DNA from: Hydrogenophaga sp.
Lineage (GTDB): Bacteria > Pseudomonadota > Gammaproteobacteria > Burkholderiales > Burkholderiaceae_C
Direction of reading: 5' to 3'
Assembly (NCBI GenBank): GCA_020047875.1
Contig: JAIFNE010000199.1
Span: 1-32,633 of the forward strand
Length of the DNA stretch: 32,633 bases
Within the stretch, counting starts at the first letter, position 1; each line of letters begins with the position of its first letter. The translations under genes were made by a program, and so were the position numbers. The notes beneath the pieces are model-generated. The model did no database searches. It worked only from the letters and a program-made list of their open reading frames with translations, and was not told the origin of the DNA. Shown here piece after piece: positions 1 to 8,894 of this stretch.

Positions 1-2090
1 CGCGATTTGATGGGCGCCGCCGCCGGGGTTTTCACCACCGGCAGCCACGGCGTGCGCCGCTCGGGTACCGCAATGGCGCAGGCGCCGCTGAGGTACTGGC
101 CGGTGAGCGAGCCGGGCGTGGCCACCACCTCGGCGCAGGTGCCCTGCGCCATCACCCGGCCACCGTGCACGCCGGCGCCGGGGCCCATGTCGATCACGTG
201 ATCGGCGGCGCGGATCATGTCTTCGTCGTGCTCCACCACCAGCACCGTGTTGCCCAGATCGCGCAGGTGCTTGAGGGTGTCGATCAGGCGGTCGTTGTCG
301 CGCTGGTGCAGACCGATGCTGGGCTCGTCGAGCACATACATCACCCCGGTGAGGCCGCTACCGATCTGGCTGGCCAGGCGGATGCGCTGGGCTTCGCCGC
401 CGGAGAGCGTGTCGGCGCTGCGGTCCAGGCTCAGGTAGTTCAGGCCCACGTCGTTCAAAAACTTCAGGCGCTGGCGGATTTCGTTCACGACGCGCGCCGC
501 AATGTCGCCCTTGGCACCGCTCAGGTGCAGCCCGCTGAAATACGCCAGCGACTCGCCCAGCGTGATGTGGCTGATCTTGTAGATGGGCTGGCGCTGCGCA
601 CCCTCGCCCACGAACACGTGGCGCGCCTCCTTGCGCAGCCGCGTGCCATGGCATTCGGGGCAGGGCTGGGTGGTGCGGTAGCGCGCCAGTTCTTCGCGCA
701 CGTGGGGCGAATCGGTTTCGCGGTGGCGACGCTCGAAGTTGCGGATGATGCCTTCGAACGGGTGCTTTTTGCTGATCTTCTTGCCCGCGCGCTCACCCGA
801 TTCCAGCGCGTAGCTGAACTTGATTTCTTCTTCACCCGAGCCATACAGCAGCACCTGCTGCACCGCGGCGGTTAGCGACTCCCAGGGCGCCTCGGCGTCG
901 AATTTGTAGTGCGCCGCCAGGCTTTCGATCATGGCGAAGTAGTAGCCGTTGCGGCGGTCCCAGCCTTTGATGGCACCGCTGGCCAGGCTCAGCGTGGGGA
1001 AGGCCACCACCCGCGCCGGGTCGAACACCTCGGTGTGGCCCAGGCCGTCGCAGGCCGGGCAGGCGCCCATGGGCGAATTGAACGAGAACAGCCGCGGCTC
1101 CATCTCGCCCACGCTGTGGCTGCAGACCGGGCAGGCGAACTTGGCCGAAAAGCCCAGCTCGGCGCCGGTGTCCATGTCGACCGCCAGCGCGCGGCCATCG
1201 GCCAGGCGAAGAGCGGCCTCGAAGCTCTCGGCGAGGCGCTGGCGCAAGGGGTTGTCGGCCCCCACGCTCCGCCCTTCCAGGGGTCGCTGCCCCCCGAGGG
1301 GGTGCGCCTGGCCTTGGGGCGGCCCGGCGTCCAGGCTGGCCTCGATCTGCCGAGCTGTTTCGGCCTCGTCGTGCGCGCGCACCTTGATGCGGTCCACCAC
1401 CACGTCGATGTTGTGCTTCTCCGTCTTCTTCAGGGCTGGCAGGTTCTCCGCCTCCACCACCTCGCCATTGAGCCGGAAGCGCACATAGCCCTGCGCCTGC
1501 ATGTCGGCAAACAGGTCGAGGAACTCGCCCTTTTTCTCGCGCGCCACCGGCGCCACGATCATCAGCCGTGTGCCCTCGGGCATGGCAAGCACCGTGTCCA
1601 CCATCTGCGCCACGCTCTGCGCGGCCAGCGGCAGATCGTGCTCGGGGCAATAGGGCGTGCCGGCGCGGGCGAAGAGCAGGCGCAGGTAGTCGTGGATTTC
1701 GGTCACGGTGCCGACCGTGGAGCGCGGGTTGTGGCTGGTGGCTTTCTGCTCGATCGCGATCGCCGGTGACAGGCCTTCGATCAGGTCCACATCGGGCTTG
1801 TCCATCAGCTGCAAGAACTGGCGCGCGTAGGCCGAAAGGCTTTCCACGTAGCGGCGCTGGCCTTCTGCATACAGCGTGTCGAAGGCCAGGCTGGACTTGC
1901 CCGAGCCCGAGAGGCCGGTGATCACCACCAGCGCGTGTTTCGGAATGTCGAGGTCGATGTTTTTCAGATTGTGCGTGCGCGCTCCGCGCACCGAGAGGGT
2001 GGCGTTGGCGCGGGCAGCGGCCTGGGCCGCGCGGCTGCGCTCCGGCACGGCATCGGGCAGCAAAACGGGGGGAAGCAGCGGGGAATTCAC
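1..2090 (-). CDS. uvrA: UvrABC excision nuclease subunit A, C-terminus cut by the window edge
   Basis: UvrA is the ATP-dependent damage-recognition subunit of nucleotide excision repair; it is a cytoplasmic dimer that loads UvrB. About 696 codons are present, so roughly the last quarter (the second ABC signature region) lies outside the window. Visible elements are the first Walker A ([19 protein letters not shown], about residues 62-80), the zinc-finger CPVC and CPAC pairs, the [16 protein letters not shown] segment, and the signature [16 protein letters not shown] followed by [14 protein letters not shown] place the start at GTG 2090 because an upstream ATG at 2136 runs into TGA in another frame. 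Between DRIKVR and RQRLAESF there are 44 residues (about 239-282), where E. coli UvrA has four. Part of this extra stretch is encoded by the repeat at 1257-1328. The gene is divergent from the MFS transporter gene. Confidence 0.97.
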   Translation of the reverse strand, partial: MNSPLLPPVLLPDAVPERSRAAQAAARANATLSVRGARTHNLKNIDLDIPKHALVVITGLSGSGKSSLAFDTLYAEGQRRYVESLSAYARQFLQLMDKPDVDLIEGLSPAIAIEQKATSHNPRSTVGTVTEIHDYLRLLFARAGTPYCPEHDLPLAAQSVAQMVDTVLAMPEGTRLMIVAPVAREKKGEFLDLFADMQAQGYVRFRLNGEVVEAENLPALKKTEKHNIDVVVDRIKVRAHDEAETARQIEASLDAGPPQGQAHPLGGQRPLEGRSVGADNPLRQRLAESFEAALRLADGRALAVDMDTGAELGFSAKFACPVCSHSVGEMEPRLFSFNSPMGACPACDGLGHTEVFDPARVVAFPTLSLASGAIKGWDRRNGYYFAMIESLAAHYKFDAEAPWESLTAAVQQVLLYGSGEEEIKFSYALESGERAGKKISKKHPFEGIIRNFERRHRETDSPHVREELARYRTTQPCPECHGTRLRKEARHVFVGEGAQRQPIYKISHITLGESLAYFSGLHLSGAKGDIAARVVNEIRQRLKFLNDVGLNYLSLDRSADTLSGGEAQRIRLASQIGSGLTGVMYVLDEPSIGLHQRDNDRLIDTLKHLRDLGNTVLVVEHDEDMIRAADHVIDMGPGAGVHGGRVMAQGTCAEVVATPGSLTGQYLSGACAIAVPERRTPWLPVVKTPAAAPIKS
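1257..1328 (-). repeat. Comamonadaceae-type dispersed GC-rich repeat inside uvrA
   Basis: This segment, read on the plus strand, has blocks CCCCCACGCTCC, TCGCTGCCCCCCGAGGGGG and CCTTGGGGCGGCCCGGC. I recognise this pattern as an intergenic repeat scattered through Comamonadaceae genomes. Here it sits within uvrA. The stretch I delimit is 72 bases, a multiple of three, so the reading frame stays open and it adds about 24 Gly/Pro/Arg-rich residues. The exact ends are approximate, and the repeat identification is from memory of such genomes, not from a search. Confidence 0.6.
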
Positions 2091-2238
2091 AGGAAATCGC
2101 CGGCCACGCCGGCGCCAGAAAGGCAACCCAGCATGATAAGGCGCGCACCCCGACGCTGCAGCGCTCCAGCCTGGAGCGCCCCGGGCGGGCCAGCGCCTCG
2201 CGCACAATACGGCCTCCTCCGCGCCCACTTGCCGCCCC

Positions 2239-3411
2239 GTGTCCGCCCTGAACCCCGCGCCCTCCGCCTCTCCCGCTGCCGCCCCGGCCGCCGCCGCGCG
2301 CATGACGCCCGGTGAGCGCCGCGCCAGCGTCTCGCTGGCCTCGATCTACGCGCTGCGCATGCTGGGTCTGTTTCTGGTGTTGCCGGTGTTTGTGCTGGAA
2401 GCCCGCAACTACCCCGGCGGTGACAACCCGGCGCTGGTCGGCCTGGCCATGGGCATTTACGGGCTGACGCAGGCGATGCTGCAGATTCCGTTGGGCATGG
2501 CGTCCGACCGGCTGGGCCGCAAGCCGGTGATCCTGGCCGGGCTGGCGCTGTTTGTGCTGGGCAGCCTGGTGGCGGCCTGGGCGCCCAGCCTGACCTGGCT
2601 GGTGGTGGGGCGTGCCCTGCAGGGTGCGGGCGCGATTTCGGCGGCGGTTACCGCGCTGCTGGCCGACCTCACGCGCGACCAGGTGCGCACCAAGTCCATG
2701 GCGCTGATCGGCATCAGCATCGCGCTGATGTTTGCGCTCTCGCTGGTGATGGCGCCCGCGCTGGTGCCCCACATTGGGCTGGCCGGCCTGTTCTACCTCA
2801 CCGCCGGCATGGCGCTCGTTGGCATGGCGGTGGTGGCCTGGGTGGTGCCGGCCGAGCCGGCGCAGCTGGTGGCCACCGGGCGCGCTGGGTTGCGCGAGGT
2901 GTTGGCCAATGCCGAGCTGCTGCGGGTGGATCTGGGCGTGTTCGTGCTGCATGCGGTGCAGATCGCGATGTGGATGGCGGTGCCGGCGCTGCTGCGCGAG
3001 GCGGGCGTGGCCACCGCGCAGCACTGGCATGTTTATTTGCCGGCGGTGTTGGGCTCGCTGCTGGTGCTGGGCGGCTTGCTGTTCCGGCTGGAGCGCCAGG
3101 GCCACTTTCGCGCGGTGTACCTGGGCGCGATCGCGCTGATGGTGTTGGTACAGCTGGGCTTTCTGGCCAGCCTGGGCGCGCCCAACGTGTGGGCGGTGGG
3201 CGTGTTGCTCGGGCTGTATTTCCTGGGCTTCAACACCCAGGAAGCCAGCCAGCCCAGCCTGGCCTCACGGCTGGCCGAACCCCGCCAGCGCGGCGCGGCG
3301 CTGGGCGTTTACAACACGCTGATGTCACTCGGCATTTTCGCTGGCGGCTCATTCGGTGGCCTGGTGCTCAAGGCCTCATGGCGATGTGGCTGGCGCTGGC
3401 CTGGCCCATGA
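2239..3411 (+). CDS. MFS transporter, YajR-like, with frameshifted C-terminus
   Basis: This is a major facilitator superfamily drug/metabolite efflux-type permease of the inner membrane. Hydrophobic segments begin at [20 protein letters not shown]. The loop 2-3 motif is [13 protein letters not shown], and the antiporter-like [14 protein letters not shown] helix follows. The GTG at 2239 gives an Ala/Pro-rich N-terminal tail; ATG 2302 ([10 protein letters not shown]) is a credible alternative and starts close to where homologues begin. The frame ends abruptly after GGLVLKA with [11 protein letters not shown] and a stop at 3411. The family-like last helix residues [18 protein letters not shown] are encoded in another frame, ending at 3434. 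I read this as a small deletion inside the last transmembrane helix, either a true mutation or a sequence error. No substrate can be assigned. Confidence 0.85.
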   Translation: MSALNPAPSASPAAAPAAAARMTPGERRASVSLASIYALRMLGLFLVLPVFVLEARNYPGGDNPALVGLAMGIYGLTQAMLQIPLGMASDRLGRKPVILAGLALFVLGSLVAAWAPSLTWLVVGRALQGAGAISAAVTALLADLTRDQVRTKSMALIGISIALMFALSLVMAPALVPHIGLAGLFYLTAGMALVGMAVVAWVVPAEPAQLVATGRAGLREVLANAELLRVDLGVFVLHAVQIAMWMAVPALLREAGVATAQHWHVYLPAVLGSLLVLGGLLFRLERQGHFRAVYLGAIALMVLVQLGFLASLGAPNVWAVGVLLGLYFLGFNTQEASQPSLASRLAEPRQRGAALGVYNTLMSLGIFAGGSFGGLVLKASWRCGWRWPGP

Positions 3412-3446
3412 AGGGCCCCGCCTCGAACGGCTGACGCTGCGCCCGG

Positions 3447-4859
3447 TCAGCGATGGCTGGCGGGCGCGGGGGCTGGTGGCTTGTCGTCGGTGCCCGGACT
3501 GGCTGCCGTTGTTTCCATGCGCTGGGCTGGCGCGGCAGCGGCCTGTACCGCCCGGATCATCAGCGTCGACAGCATGGGGTAGAGCGGGCGGCTGATCAGG
3601 CGCGAAATCAGGCTGGCCAGCATGGCCCCGGCCATCAGGCTGAGCACCATGGCACGGCCATCGACCATCTCCATCACGATGATGAAAGACGTCAGTGGCG
3701 CCTGGGTGGTGGCCGCCAGAAAGCTCGCCATGCCCAGCGCGATGAGGATCGGTGCCAGGCTGCGCGCCTCGTCGCTGAACAGCAGCTGCGCCACGTCGTT
3801 GCCCACGCTGGCGCCGATGGACAGCGACGGCGCGAAGATGCCGGCCGGCACGCCGCTCCAGGCGGTGAGCCAGGTGGCTACCAGCTTGAGCAGGGTGTAA
3901 ACGCGGGACAGCTCCGCGCTGCCGGCCAGCATGTCCTTCACCTCGTTGGCGCCTGCGCCAAAGGTGGCGCCGCCAGTGACCATGCCGATGATGGCCACCG
4001 CCAGCCCGATACCTGCTGCAAACCGCACTGGTCTGGCCCGCCGGTAGGCGCTTACGCGGTCGGGCATGCCCTGGATCGAGGCCGCCAGCAGTCGCGAAAA
4101 CAGGCCGCCCAGCGCGCCACACAGCAGTACCACCAGCACGCCCGGGAAGAACACGCCCCAGCTCAGGCGCGGCAACGCGATCAAGCCGAAGTAGGTGAGG
4201 TTGCCGAACACCGAGATCGACACCAGACCGGCCAGCACGATGGCTGAAATGATGACGCCGTTGGTGCGCGAGTCCATGCGCTTGGAGAGCTCCTCGATGG
4301 CAAACACCACGCCGGCCAGCGGTGCATTGAAGGCGGCTGCAATGCCAGCCGCACCGCCGGCCACCAGCAGGGCGTGGTCGTTCATGGCAGAGCCTGGGCG
4401 CAGCCAGCGCCGCGCGTCGTGCATCACACCCGCGCCCACCTGAACCGAAGGCCCCTCGCGCCCGGCGGAGAGGCCGGCCAGCAGGCTGGCCGAGCCGAGC
4501 GCGATCTTTGCCAGGGCGAGCCTGAGCGAGACGAAGTGCGGGCGTATGGTGGTGTCGACCTGCGGGTCGAGCGCTGCGATCACCTGTGGAATGCCCGAGC
4601 CCGCTGCGCCCGGGAAGTAGCGCCGGGTGCACCAGACGATGGCGGCGGTGAGCGCCGGCGTCCAGATCAGGATCGACCAGGGGGCGACCTCGCGCAGGTG
4701 GGTGAACCACTCGAAGGCGAGCTCGCTCGTCAGGGTGAACGCCACCACAAACAGGCCCGCGATCACCGCATAGATCAGCACAATGCTGCGGTCAAGCCAG
4801 GCCCGTCCGTCCGACAGCTCGTCTTGCAGATTCTGGAAAAAATTCGGTTCGCGGTTCAT
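3447..4859 (-). CDS. ClC-family chloride channel / H+:Cl- antiporter
   Basis: This 470-residue polytopic membrane protein has the ClC selectivity-filter motifs in order: [13 protein letters not shown] (containing the gating glutamate) and [11 protein letters not shown] Glu pair in [10 protein letters not shown] sits at the place of the internal proton glutamate of exchange-type ClCs, and a Tyr in SRPLYPML fits the ion-coordinating tyrosine. These residues favour a proton-coupled antiporter over a passive channel. The C-terminal tail is Ala/Pro-rich and has no CBS domain. The gene runs opposite to its neighbours: it converges on the MFS gene, 12 bases after that gene's alternative-frame stop, and diverges from ssb. 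In many Burkholderiales, uvrA, an MFS gene and ssb lie side by side, so this gene looks like an insertion into that group. Confidence 0.95.
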   Translation of the reverse strand: MNREPNFFQNLQDELSDGRAWLDRSIVLIYAVIAGLFVVAFTLTSELAFEWFTHLREVAPWSILIWTPALTAAIVWCTRRYFPGAAGSGIPQVIAALDPQVDTTIRPHFVSLRLALAKIALGSASLLAGLSAGREGPSVQVGAGVMHDARRWLRPGSAMNDHALLVAGGAAGIAAAFNAPLAGVVFAIEELSKRMDSRTNGVIISAIVLAGLVSISVFGNLTYFGLIALPRLSWGVFFPGVLVVLLCGALGGLFSRLLAASIQGMPDRVSAYRRARPVRFAAGIGLAVAIIGMVTGGATFGAGANEVKDMLAGSAELSRVYTLLKLVATWLTAWSGVPAGIFAPSLSIGASVGNDVAQLLFSDEARSLAPILIALGMASFLAATTQAPLTSFIIVMEMVDGRAMVLSLMAGAMLASLISRLISRPLYPMLSTLMIRAVQAAAAPAQRMETTAASPGTDDKPPAPAPASHR

Positions 4860-4978
4860 GGCCAGTCAGACCATTGTGGCAGTCCACGCGGATGGCCGGA
4901 CACGCGGGCCTTGCGGCACAATGCCCCACTCGGGCGCTCGCGGCGCTCCGCCCCTTTGCGTTTCTCCAAGGAAATCCC

Positions 4979-5471
4979 ATGGCCTCCGTCAACCGGCAAC
5001 TGCGGCCGCGATCCCGAAGTCCGTTACCTGCCCTCGGGCCAGGCGGTGGCCAATGTCAGCGTGGCCACCTCCAGCCGCCGCAAGGACAAGAACAGCGGCG
5101 AGATGATCGAAGACACCCAGTGGCACCGCGTCACCTTCTACGAGCGGCTGGCCGAGATTGCCGGCGAGTATGTGAAGAAGGGCCGCCCGATTTACGTCGA
5201 AGGCCGTCTGAAATACGGCACCTACGTGGACAAGGCCACCGGTGTGGAGAAAAACACGGTTGACATCATCGCCACCGAATTGCAGCTGCTCGGCGGCCGT
5301 GAAGGCATGGGCGGCGGCGAGGAGGGTGGCAGCGCTGGTGGCGGTGGCTACTCGCGCCCGGCCGCTGCGCCCCGCGCGCCGGCCCCCGCCCCGCAGCGCC
5401 CCGCGCCCGCGCCAGCGGCGGCACGCCCGGCCAGCGGCTTCGACGACATGGACGACGACATTCCGTTTTAG
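4979..5471 (+). CDS. ssb: Single-stranded DNA-binding protein, 5' end apparently frameshifted
   Basis: SSB coats single-stranded DNA during replication and repair through an OB fold, and recruits partners through its acidic tail. The OB-fold body ([43 protein letters not shown]), a Gly/Pro/Ala-rich linker and the canonical MDDDIPF tip are all present up to TAG 5471. The start is ATG 4979 with an AAGGA Shine-Dalgarno at 4968-4972. It reads M-A-S-V-N and then goes out of frame with the body. In the family, M-A-S-V-N is followed by K-V-I-I-V-G-N. The missing stretch between GTCAAC and CGGCAACTGC equals 14 bases, and restoring 14 bases puts ATG 4979 in frame with the rest. SSB is essential, so an assembly or sequencing error is the first suspect. 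Confidence 0.9.
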
Positions 5472-5522
5472 GCACCCCTTCCCCACGATGGTCACGGTCG
5501 TCCTCCCCGGACGTGACCCTTG

Positions 5523-5556
5523 ACCCGCCCGGCCTCGGCCCGGCGGGTCTTTTGTT
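5523..5556 (+). terminator. Rho-independent terminator after ssb
   Basis: ACCCGCC pairs with GGCGGGT (7 bp), with an inner GGCC/GGCC pairing. The hairpin is followed by CTTTTGTT. It lies about 50 bases after the ssb stop, and isolates the sulfur module downstream. Confidence 0.8.
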
Positions 5557-5588
5557 GACGCGTTGTGCAGGCGGGGTGCTGCCATGGC

Positions 5589-5604
5589 CTGACATTTTTG
5601 GCAG
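5589..5604 (+). promoter_or_regulatory. Putative upstream activator site for the sigma-54 activator
   Basis: CTGACATTTTTGGCAG is a CTGCCA-N4-TGGCAG palindrome with one mismatch, nearly the same as the perfect copy at 14727-14742. More half-sites flank it: CTGCCA at 5579-5584 and CTGCCA at 5611-5616. It lies about 110 bases upstream of the -24 element at 5711, a usual distance for enhancer-binding proteins. The assignment to the activator gene at 13316-14701 is inference from site sharing and gene position. Confidence 0.55.
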
Positions 5605-5668
5605 CAGTGTCTGCCAGCTCGGCGGATTCGACGCCATCAACCAGATGCCTGCTGCGGCGATCCGTGCG

Positions 5669-5681
5669 TAAGTTATTGATT
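5669..5681 (-). promoter_or_regulatory. IHF-binding site candidate
   Basis: Read on the minus strand, AATCAATAACTTA matches the IHF consensus WATCAANNNNTTR at every defined position. It lies between the palindromic activator site (5589-5604) and the sigma-54 promoter (5709-5725). There a bend would bring the activator to the polymerase. Confidence 0.55.
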
Positions 5682-5708
5682 TGTCTGGACTGTTGGCCTG
5701 TGTGACGG

Positions 5709-5725
5709 CTGGCACGCTTCTTGTT
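5709..5725 (+). promoter_or_regulatory. Sigma-54 (-24/-12) promoter of the CydA-like/FCSD operon
   Basis: CTGGCACGCTTCTTGTT fits TGGCACG-N4-TTGCW except for the C of the -12 GC. The GG at 5711-5712 is ten bases from the G at 5723, the correct spacing. It predicts a transcription start near 5736 and a leader of about 50 bases before ATG 5788. Confidence 0.65.
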
Positions 5726-5787
5726 GATTCTTGCTGACACGCTGGTGGGCATTCCTCCGCAGCGGTTTCGTCGAGGAAGGCAAGTTC

Positions 5788-7191
5788 ATGGACATGATTG
5801 GTCTGTATCCCACCTGGTTCGAGCCGGGCGTGGGCAGCGGCTGGATCGTTGGCTTCATCGCCACGATCCATGTGCTGTTTTCCCACACCTCGGTCGGCGC
5901 GGCGATTTTCTTCGCCTGGCTTGCCAACCACGCGCACCGCCACAACAAGCCCGAGCTGCTGGAATTCATCAAGCGTTACGGCCTGTTCCTGCTGGTGTTC
6001 AGCTACGTGCTGGGTTCCATCACCGGCCCGGGCATCTGGTATTCCACCACCGTGGCCAGTCCGCGCGGCATTTCGGCGCTGATTCACAGCTTTGTCTGGA
6101 TGTGGGCCACCGAGTGGGTGTTCTTCGTGATCGAGGTGGTGGGTGTCTACATGCTGATCTACCTGGTGGGCAAGGTCGACGTGAAGACCCACACGCGCAT
6201 CGCGCTGATCTTTGGGCTGACCTCGTACACCACCATGCTGGTGATCGTGGGCATCCTGAGCTTCATGATGTGGCCGGGCAAGGCTGCCTGGACCGAGACC
6301 GGTGGCGTGCTCAACGCCTTTTACGGTCCCAACACCTTCGCCCAGCTGGGCATGCGCACGGCCTTCATGTTCACCATGACGGCGGTGGTGGGGGGCATCG
6401 TGGCCGGCCAGTTCAAGGACCTCACGCTCAAGAAAAGCATTGCGACCAAGCTGGCCTGGCTGGGCATCGTGGCCACGCTGGTCGGTGCCGCCATGTTGCA
6501 GTGGTATCTGGCCACCTTGCCCGAGACGGCCGACGTGGTGCTGCAGAACCGCCTGCCGGCGCACTTTCCCATGGCGCTGCTGAGTGTGGTGGCGGGTACG
6601 CTGGCGTACTTCATCCTGACGCTGGTGCAGCCGCGCGCGCTGGTTTCCAGCCTGGCGGCAGTCATGACGGTGGTGATTCTGGTGTTCGGCCTCTGGCCCG
6701 AAGAGGTGGCGCGCGAGTCGATCCGCAAGCCGTGGGTGGCCGGGCAGTACGTGTATTCCAACCAGGTGATTGGCCGCGACGTGCCGGGCATGGGCGTGAA
6801 GTCCGAGATTCCCACCATCGAGGCGCACGGTTTCATGAAGACGCTGGTGTTCGTGCCCGAGGCGCTGCGCACCATCGACGATGGCAACCGCGTCGAAGTC
6901 GGTCGACTGCTGGCGCTCAACACCTGCTCCAACTGCCATTCGCTGAGCAGCACCGGCATCCGCCCGCTGCGCAACTATTTCCCCGGCACCCACACCGAGG
7001 CCGAGGTCGCGGAGTACCTGCAGGCTGCGCTTTCGGGTGGCAACACGCTGTACATGCCGCAGATCCCGTTCAACGACGCCGAGGCCCGTGCGCTCGCCAG
7101 TTTCATCCTCACGCTGCCACCTGAGCGCACTACCCGTACCGCCACGGCCACTGCGCAAGCCCCGGTCGGCGCCACCGTGGTCAAGGAGTAA
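5788..7191 (+). CDS. CydA-like membrane protein fused to a C-terminal cytochrome c domain
   Basis: This 467-residue protein has multiple membrane helices over residues 15-325, then a soluble domain with one haem-c site (C380-S-N-C383-H384) and a probable distal Met423 in YMPQ. The first helix has I27-H28-V29-L30-F31, and by eye H28 aligns with the helix-1 haem ligand of CydA (His19 in E. coli). A Glu pair (ATEWVFFVIEVV) lies where CydA carries Glu99/Glu107, but with spacing 7 instead of 8. No Q-loop and no RLVH-type b558 ligand are seen. The start is ATG 5788, preceded by AGGAAGG. I place it in the bd-oxidase superfamily as a cytochrome-c-linked branch. Whether it reduces oxygen or passes electrons between cytochrome c and quinone is unknown. 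The next gene starts 3 bases downstream. Confidence 0.75.
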   Translation: MDMIGLYPTWFEPGVGSGWIVGFIATIHVLFSHTSVGAAIFFAWLANHAHRHNKPELLEFIKRYGLFLLVFSYVLGSITGPGIWYSTTVASPRGISALIHSFVWMWATEWVFFVIEVVGVYMLIYLVGKVDVKTHTRIALIFGLTSYTTMLVIVGILSFMMWPGKAAWTETGGVLNAFYGPNTFAQLGMRTAFMFTMTAVVGGIVAGQFKDLTLKKSIATKLAWLGIVATLVGAAMLQWYLATLPETADVVLQNRLPAHFPMALLSVVAGTLAYFILTLVQPRALVSSLAAVMTVVILVFGLWPEEVARESIRKPWVAGQYVYSNQVIGRDVPGMGVKSEIPTIEAHGFMKTLVFVPEALRTIDDGNRVEVGRLLALNTCSNCHSLSSTGIRPLRNYFPGTHTEAEVAEYLQAALSGGNTLYMPQIPFNDAEARALASFILTLPPERTTRTATATAQAPVGATVVKE

Positions 7192-7194
7192 GAC

Positions 7195-8418
7195 ATGACC
7201 CCTGAAATGCTCTACGCGCTGCGCGACCAGGCTGGCGTACCGTCCCATCCGCTGGTGTTCCTGGTGCTGGGTGTGCTCACTTTCGCGTTGCACATCGCGG
7301 CGGTGCAGGTGATGCTGGGTGCGGCCTCGCTCACGCTGCGCGGCGCCTTCAGCCCCAGCCTGCACTGGCGCCGCCTGGCCCAGGCCATGCTCGTCACGGC
7401 CAAGATCGCGGTCTCGGTCGCCATCGTGATCGGCGTGGCGCCGCTGCTGTTTGTTCAGGTGGTGTACGACCCGTTCTGGTACACGTCCAATGTGCTCTCG
7501 GCCTGGTGGGTGATCGGCTTCATCGTCCTGCTGATTGCCGGTTACATCGCGATGTATGTTTTTTACTGGAAGAACCACGACATCGTGGCAGATGGTGGTC
7601 GCGACGGCGTCTGGATGGTGCTGTCGTTGGTCTTGCTGCTGGCCGTGGGTTTCATCGTGCACAGCCTGACCAACCAGATGCTGTTCCCCGAGCACTGGAT
7701 GGCTTGGTACGCACCCCGCGGCGTGGTCAATCCCGACGGCCACTCGCTGCACTACTGGCATGTGCCACGTTTCCTTTTCTTCATCGGGTTGTCGGCTCCG
7801 GTCACTGGTGCCTGGCTCTTCGGCTACCGACGCTACCTGCAGGGTGGCGGTGAGATCGATGCCGCCTACCTGGGCTGGGTGCGTGGCCTGGCGCAAAACC
7901 TCATGCTCGTTGGTGGCGTGGTCTCGGTGCTGTTCGGGGCGGTCTGGATGCTCACCCTGCCCGAAAAGATGGCCTGGTTCGCCACGTCGGTCTGGATGCT
8001 GATGGCGCTCGTGGCGCTGCTTGCGGTGGTGGCCTTGCCGCTGGTGCTGCGCGAGCGCATCGATGCCGGCGTCTGGGGCTACGCCATCTTCGGCGCCGGT
8101 GCGGCGGGCTTGATCGTGGTGGGCGCGGCGCGCGAGATGCTGCGTTTCGTGACCCTGCTGGGCACGCACGGCTACAACGCCATGGACTACAAGATCAACA
8201 TGGACTGGTACAGCACCGGCCTGTTCTTCACCACCTTCGGCCTGGTCGGTGGTGTGACGCTGGCCTATCTGCTCACCGTGGCTTGGCAGGCCGGCCAGAG
8301 CAAGGGCCTGTACACCCCGAGCCCGGCCGTCACCCGCATTGGCCAGTGGTCGGTCGGCCTGCTCGTGGCCTGGACCGTGCTGTATTTCGCCGTTGGCTTT
8401 TTCGTCTGGGCGCGCTGA
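7195..8418 (+). CDS. Second CydA-like polytopic membrane subunit
   Basis: This 407-residue protein is hydrophobic throughout, with roughly nine or ten membrane helices and no cytochrome c motif. The N-terminal helix contains ALHIAAVQVMLG, whose His falls at the same place as H28 of the preceding protein and the helix-1 His of CydA. The following amphipathic stretch and helices also align loosely by eye with the first subunit. I therefore infer two related CydA-like subunits forming a heterodimer, in place of a CydA/CydB pair. The conserved-looking Glu pair is absent here. It is translationally linked to its neighbours, with 3-base gaps on both sides. The family name is my judgement; it could be recorded simply as a cytochrome-associated membrane protein. 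Confidence 0.6.
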   Translation: MTPEMLYALRDQAGVPSHPLVFLVLGVLTFALHIAAVQVMLGAASLTLRGAFSPSLHWRRLAQAMLVTAKIAVSVAIVIGVAPLLFVQVVYDPFWYTSNVLSAWWVIGFIVLLIAGYIAMYVFYWKNHDIVADGGRDGVWMVLSLVLLLAVGFIVHSLTNQMLFPEHWMAWYAPRGVVNPDGHSLHYWHVPRFLFFIGLSAPVTGAWLFGYRRYLQGGGEIDAAYLGWVRGLAQNLMLVGGVVSVLFGAVWMLTLPEKMAWFATSVWMLMALVALLAVVALPLVLRERIDAGVWGYAIFGAGAAGLIVVGAAREMLRFVTLLGTHGYNAMDYKINMDWYSTGLFFTTFGLVGGVTLAYLLTVAWQAGQSKGLYTPSPAVTRIGQWSVGLLVAWTVLYFAVGFFVWAR

Positions 8419-8420
8419 AC

Positions 8421-8894
8421 ATGAAACACACCGCTTCTTCCTCTGCTGCGCGGCCCGATGCCACCGTCCTGCGCAAAGTCCTGGGCTGGTCGCTGCTGGT
8501 CGCGCTGGGCGCCTCCGGGGCCGCTTCACTGGCCGTGAAGGCCGTGGCACAGACCGCGCCCAAGGCCGCAGCGCCTGCCACCGCAGCGGCGCCAGCAGCT
8601 CCCACACCCACCACCAACCCCCACCCGGCGCCCGCTTCGGTCATGGCACACAGCTGCGCTGCCTGCCACGGCACCAACGGCCAGCTGGGCGACGAGTTCT
8701 TCATGCCGCTGGCCGGCATGCCGGTGCAGCAGTTCGTGCGCACCATGACTGACTTCCGCGAAGGCCAGCGCCCGGCCACGCTCATGGGCCATGTGGCCCG
8801 TGGCTTCACCGATGCCGATCTGAGAGCCATGGGCGAGTTCTTCGCTGCCCAGACACCGCCGGATCTCACCCTTGATGCGAAAGGAACCCGGTGA
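8421..8894 (+). CDS. Membrane-anchored or periplasmic monohaem cytochrome c
   Basis: This 157-residue protein has an N-terminal hydrophobic segment (about residues 22-45), which is a signal peptide or anchor. An Ala/Pro/Thr-rich linker follows, and then one class I cytochrome c domain with C79-A-A-C82-H83. Possible Met ligands lie in FFMPLAGMP and TLMGHVARGF. It sits between the CydA-like subunits and the FccB-like flavoprotein, so a role as electron carrier between them is likely. The start ATG 8421 lies 2 bases after the previous stop. The stop overlaps the ATG of the next gene by one base (TGATG). Confidence 0.85.
   Translation: MKHTASSSAARPDATVLRKVLGWSLLVALGASGAASLAVKAVAQTAPKAAAPATAAAPAAPTPTTNPHPAPASVMAHSCAACHGTNGQLGDEFFMPLAGMPVQQFVRTMTDFREGQRPATLMGHVARGFTDADLRAMGEFFAAQTPPDLTLDAKGTR

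Noticed and set aside
832-3105. Long minus-strand open frame of 757 codons
   Set aside because: It lies in a different frame from uvrA and antisense to the MFS gene. Its product is rich in Arg, Gly, His and Gln with no motifs, as expected for a shadow frame in GC-rich DNA.
5266-8607. Minus-strand open frame of 1113 codons opposite the CydA-like genes
   Set aside because: The composition (His, Gln, Arg, Asp runs) and lack of any domain mark it as the antisense shadow of well-supported genes.
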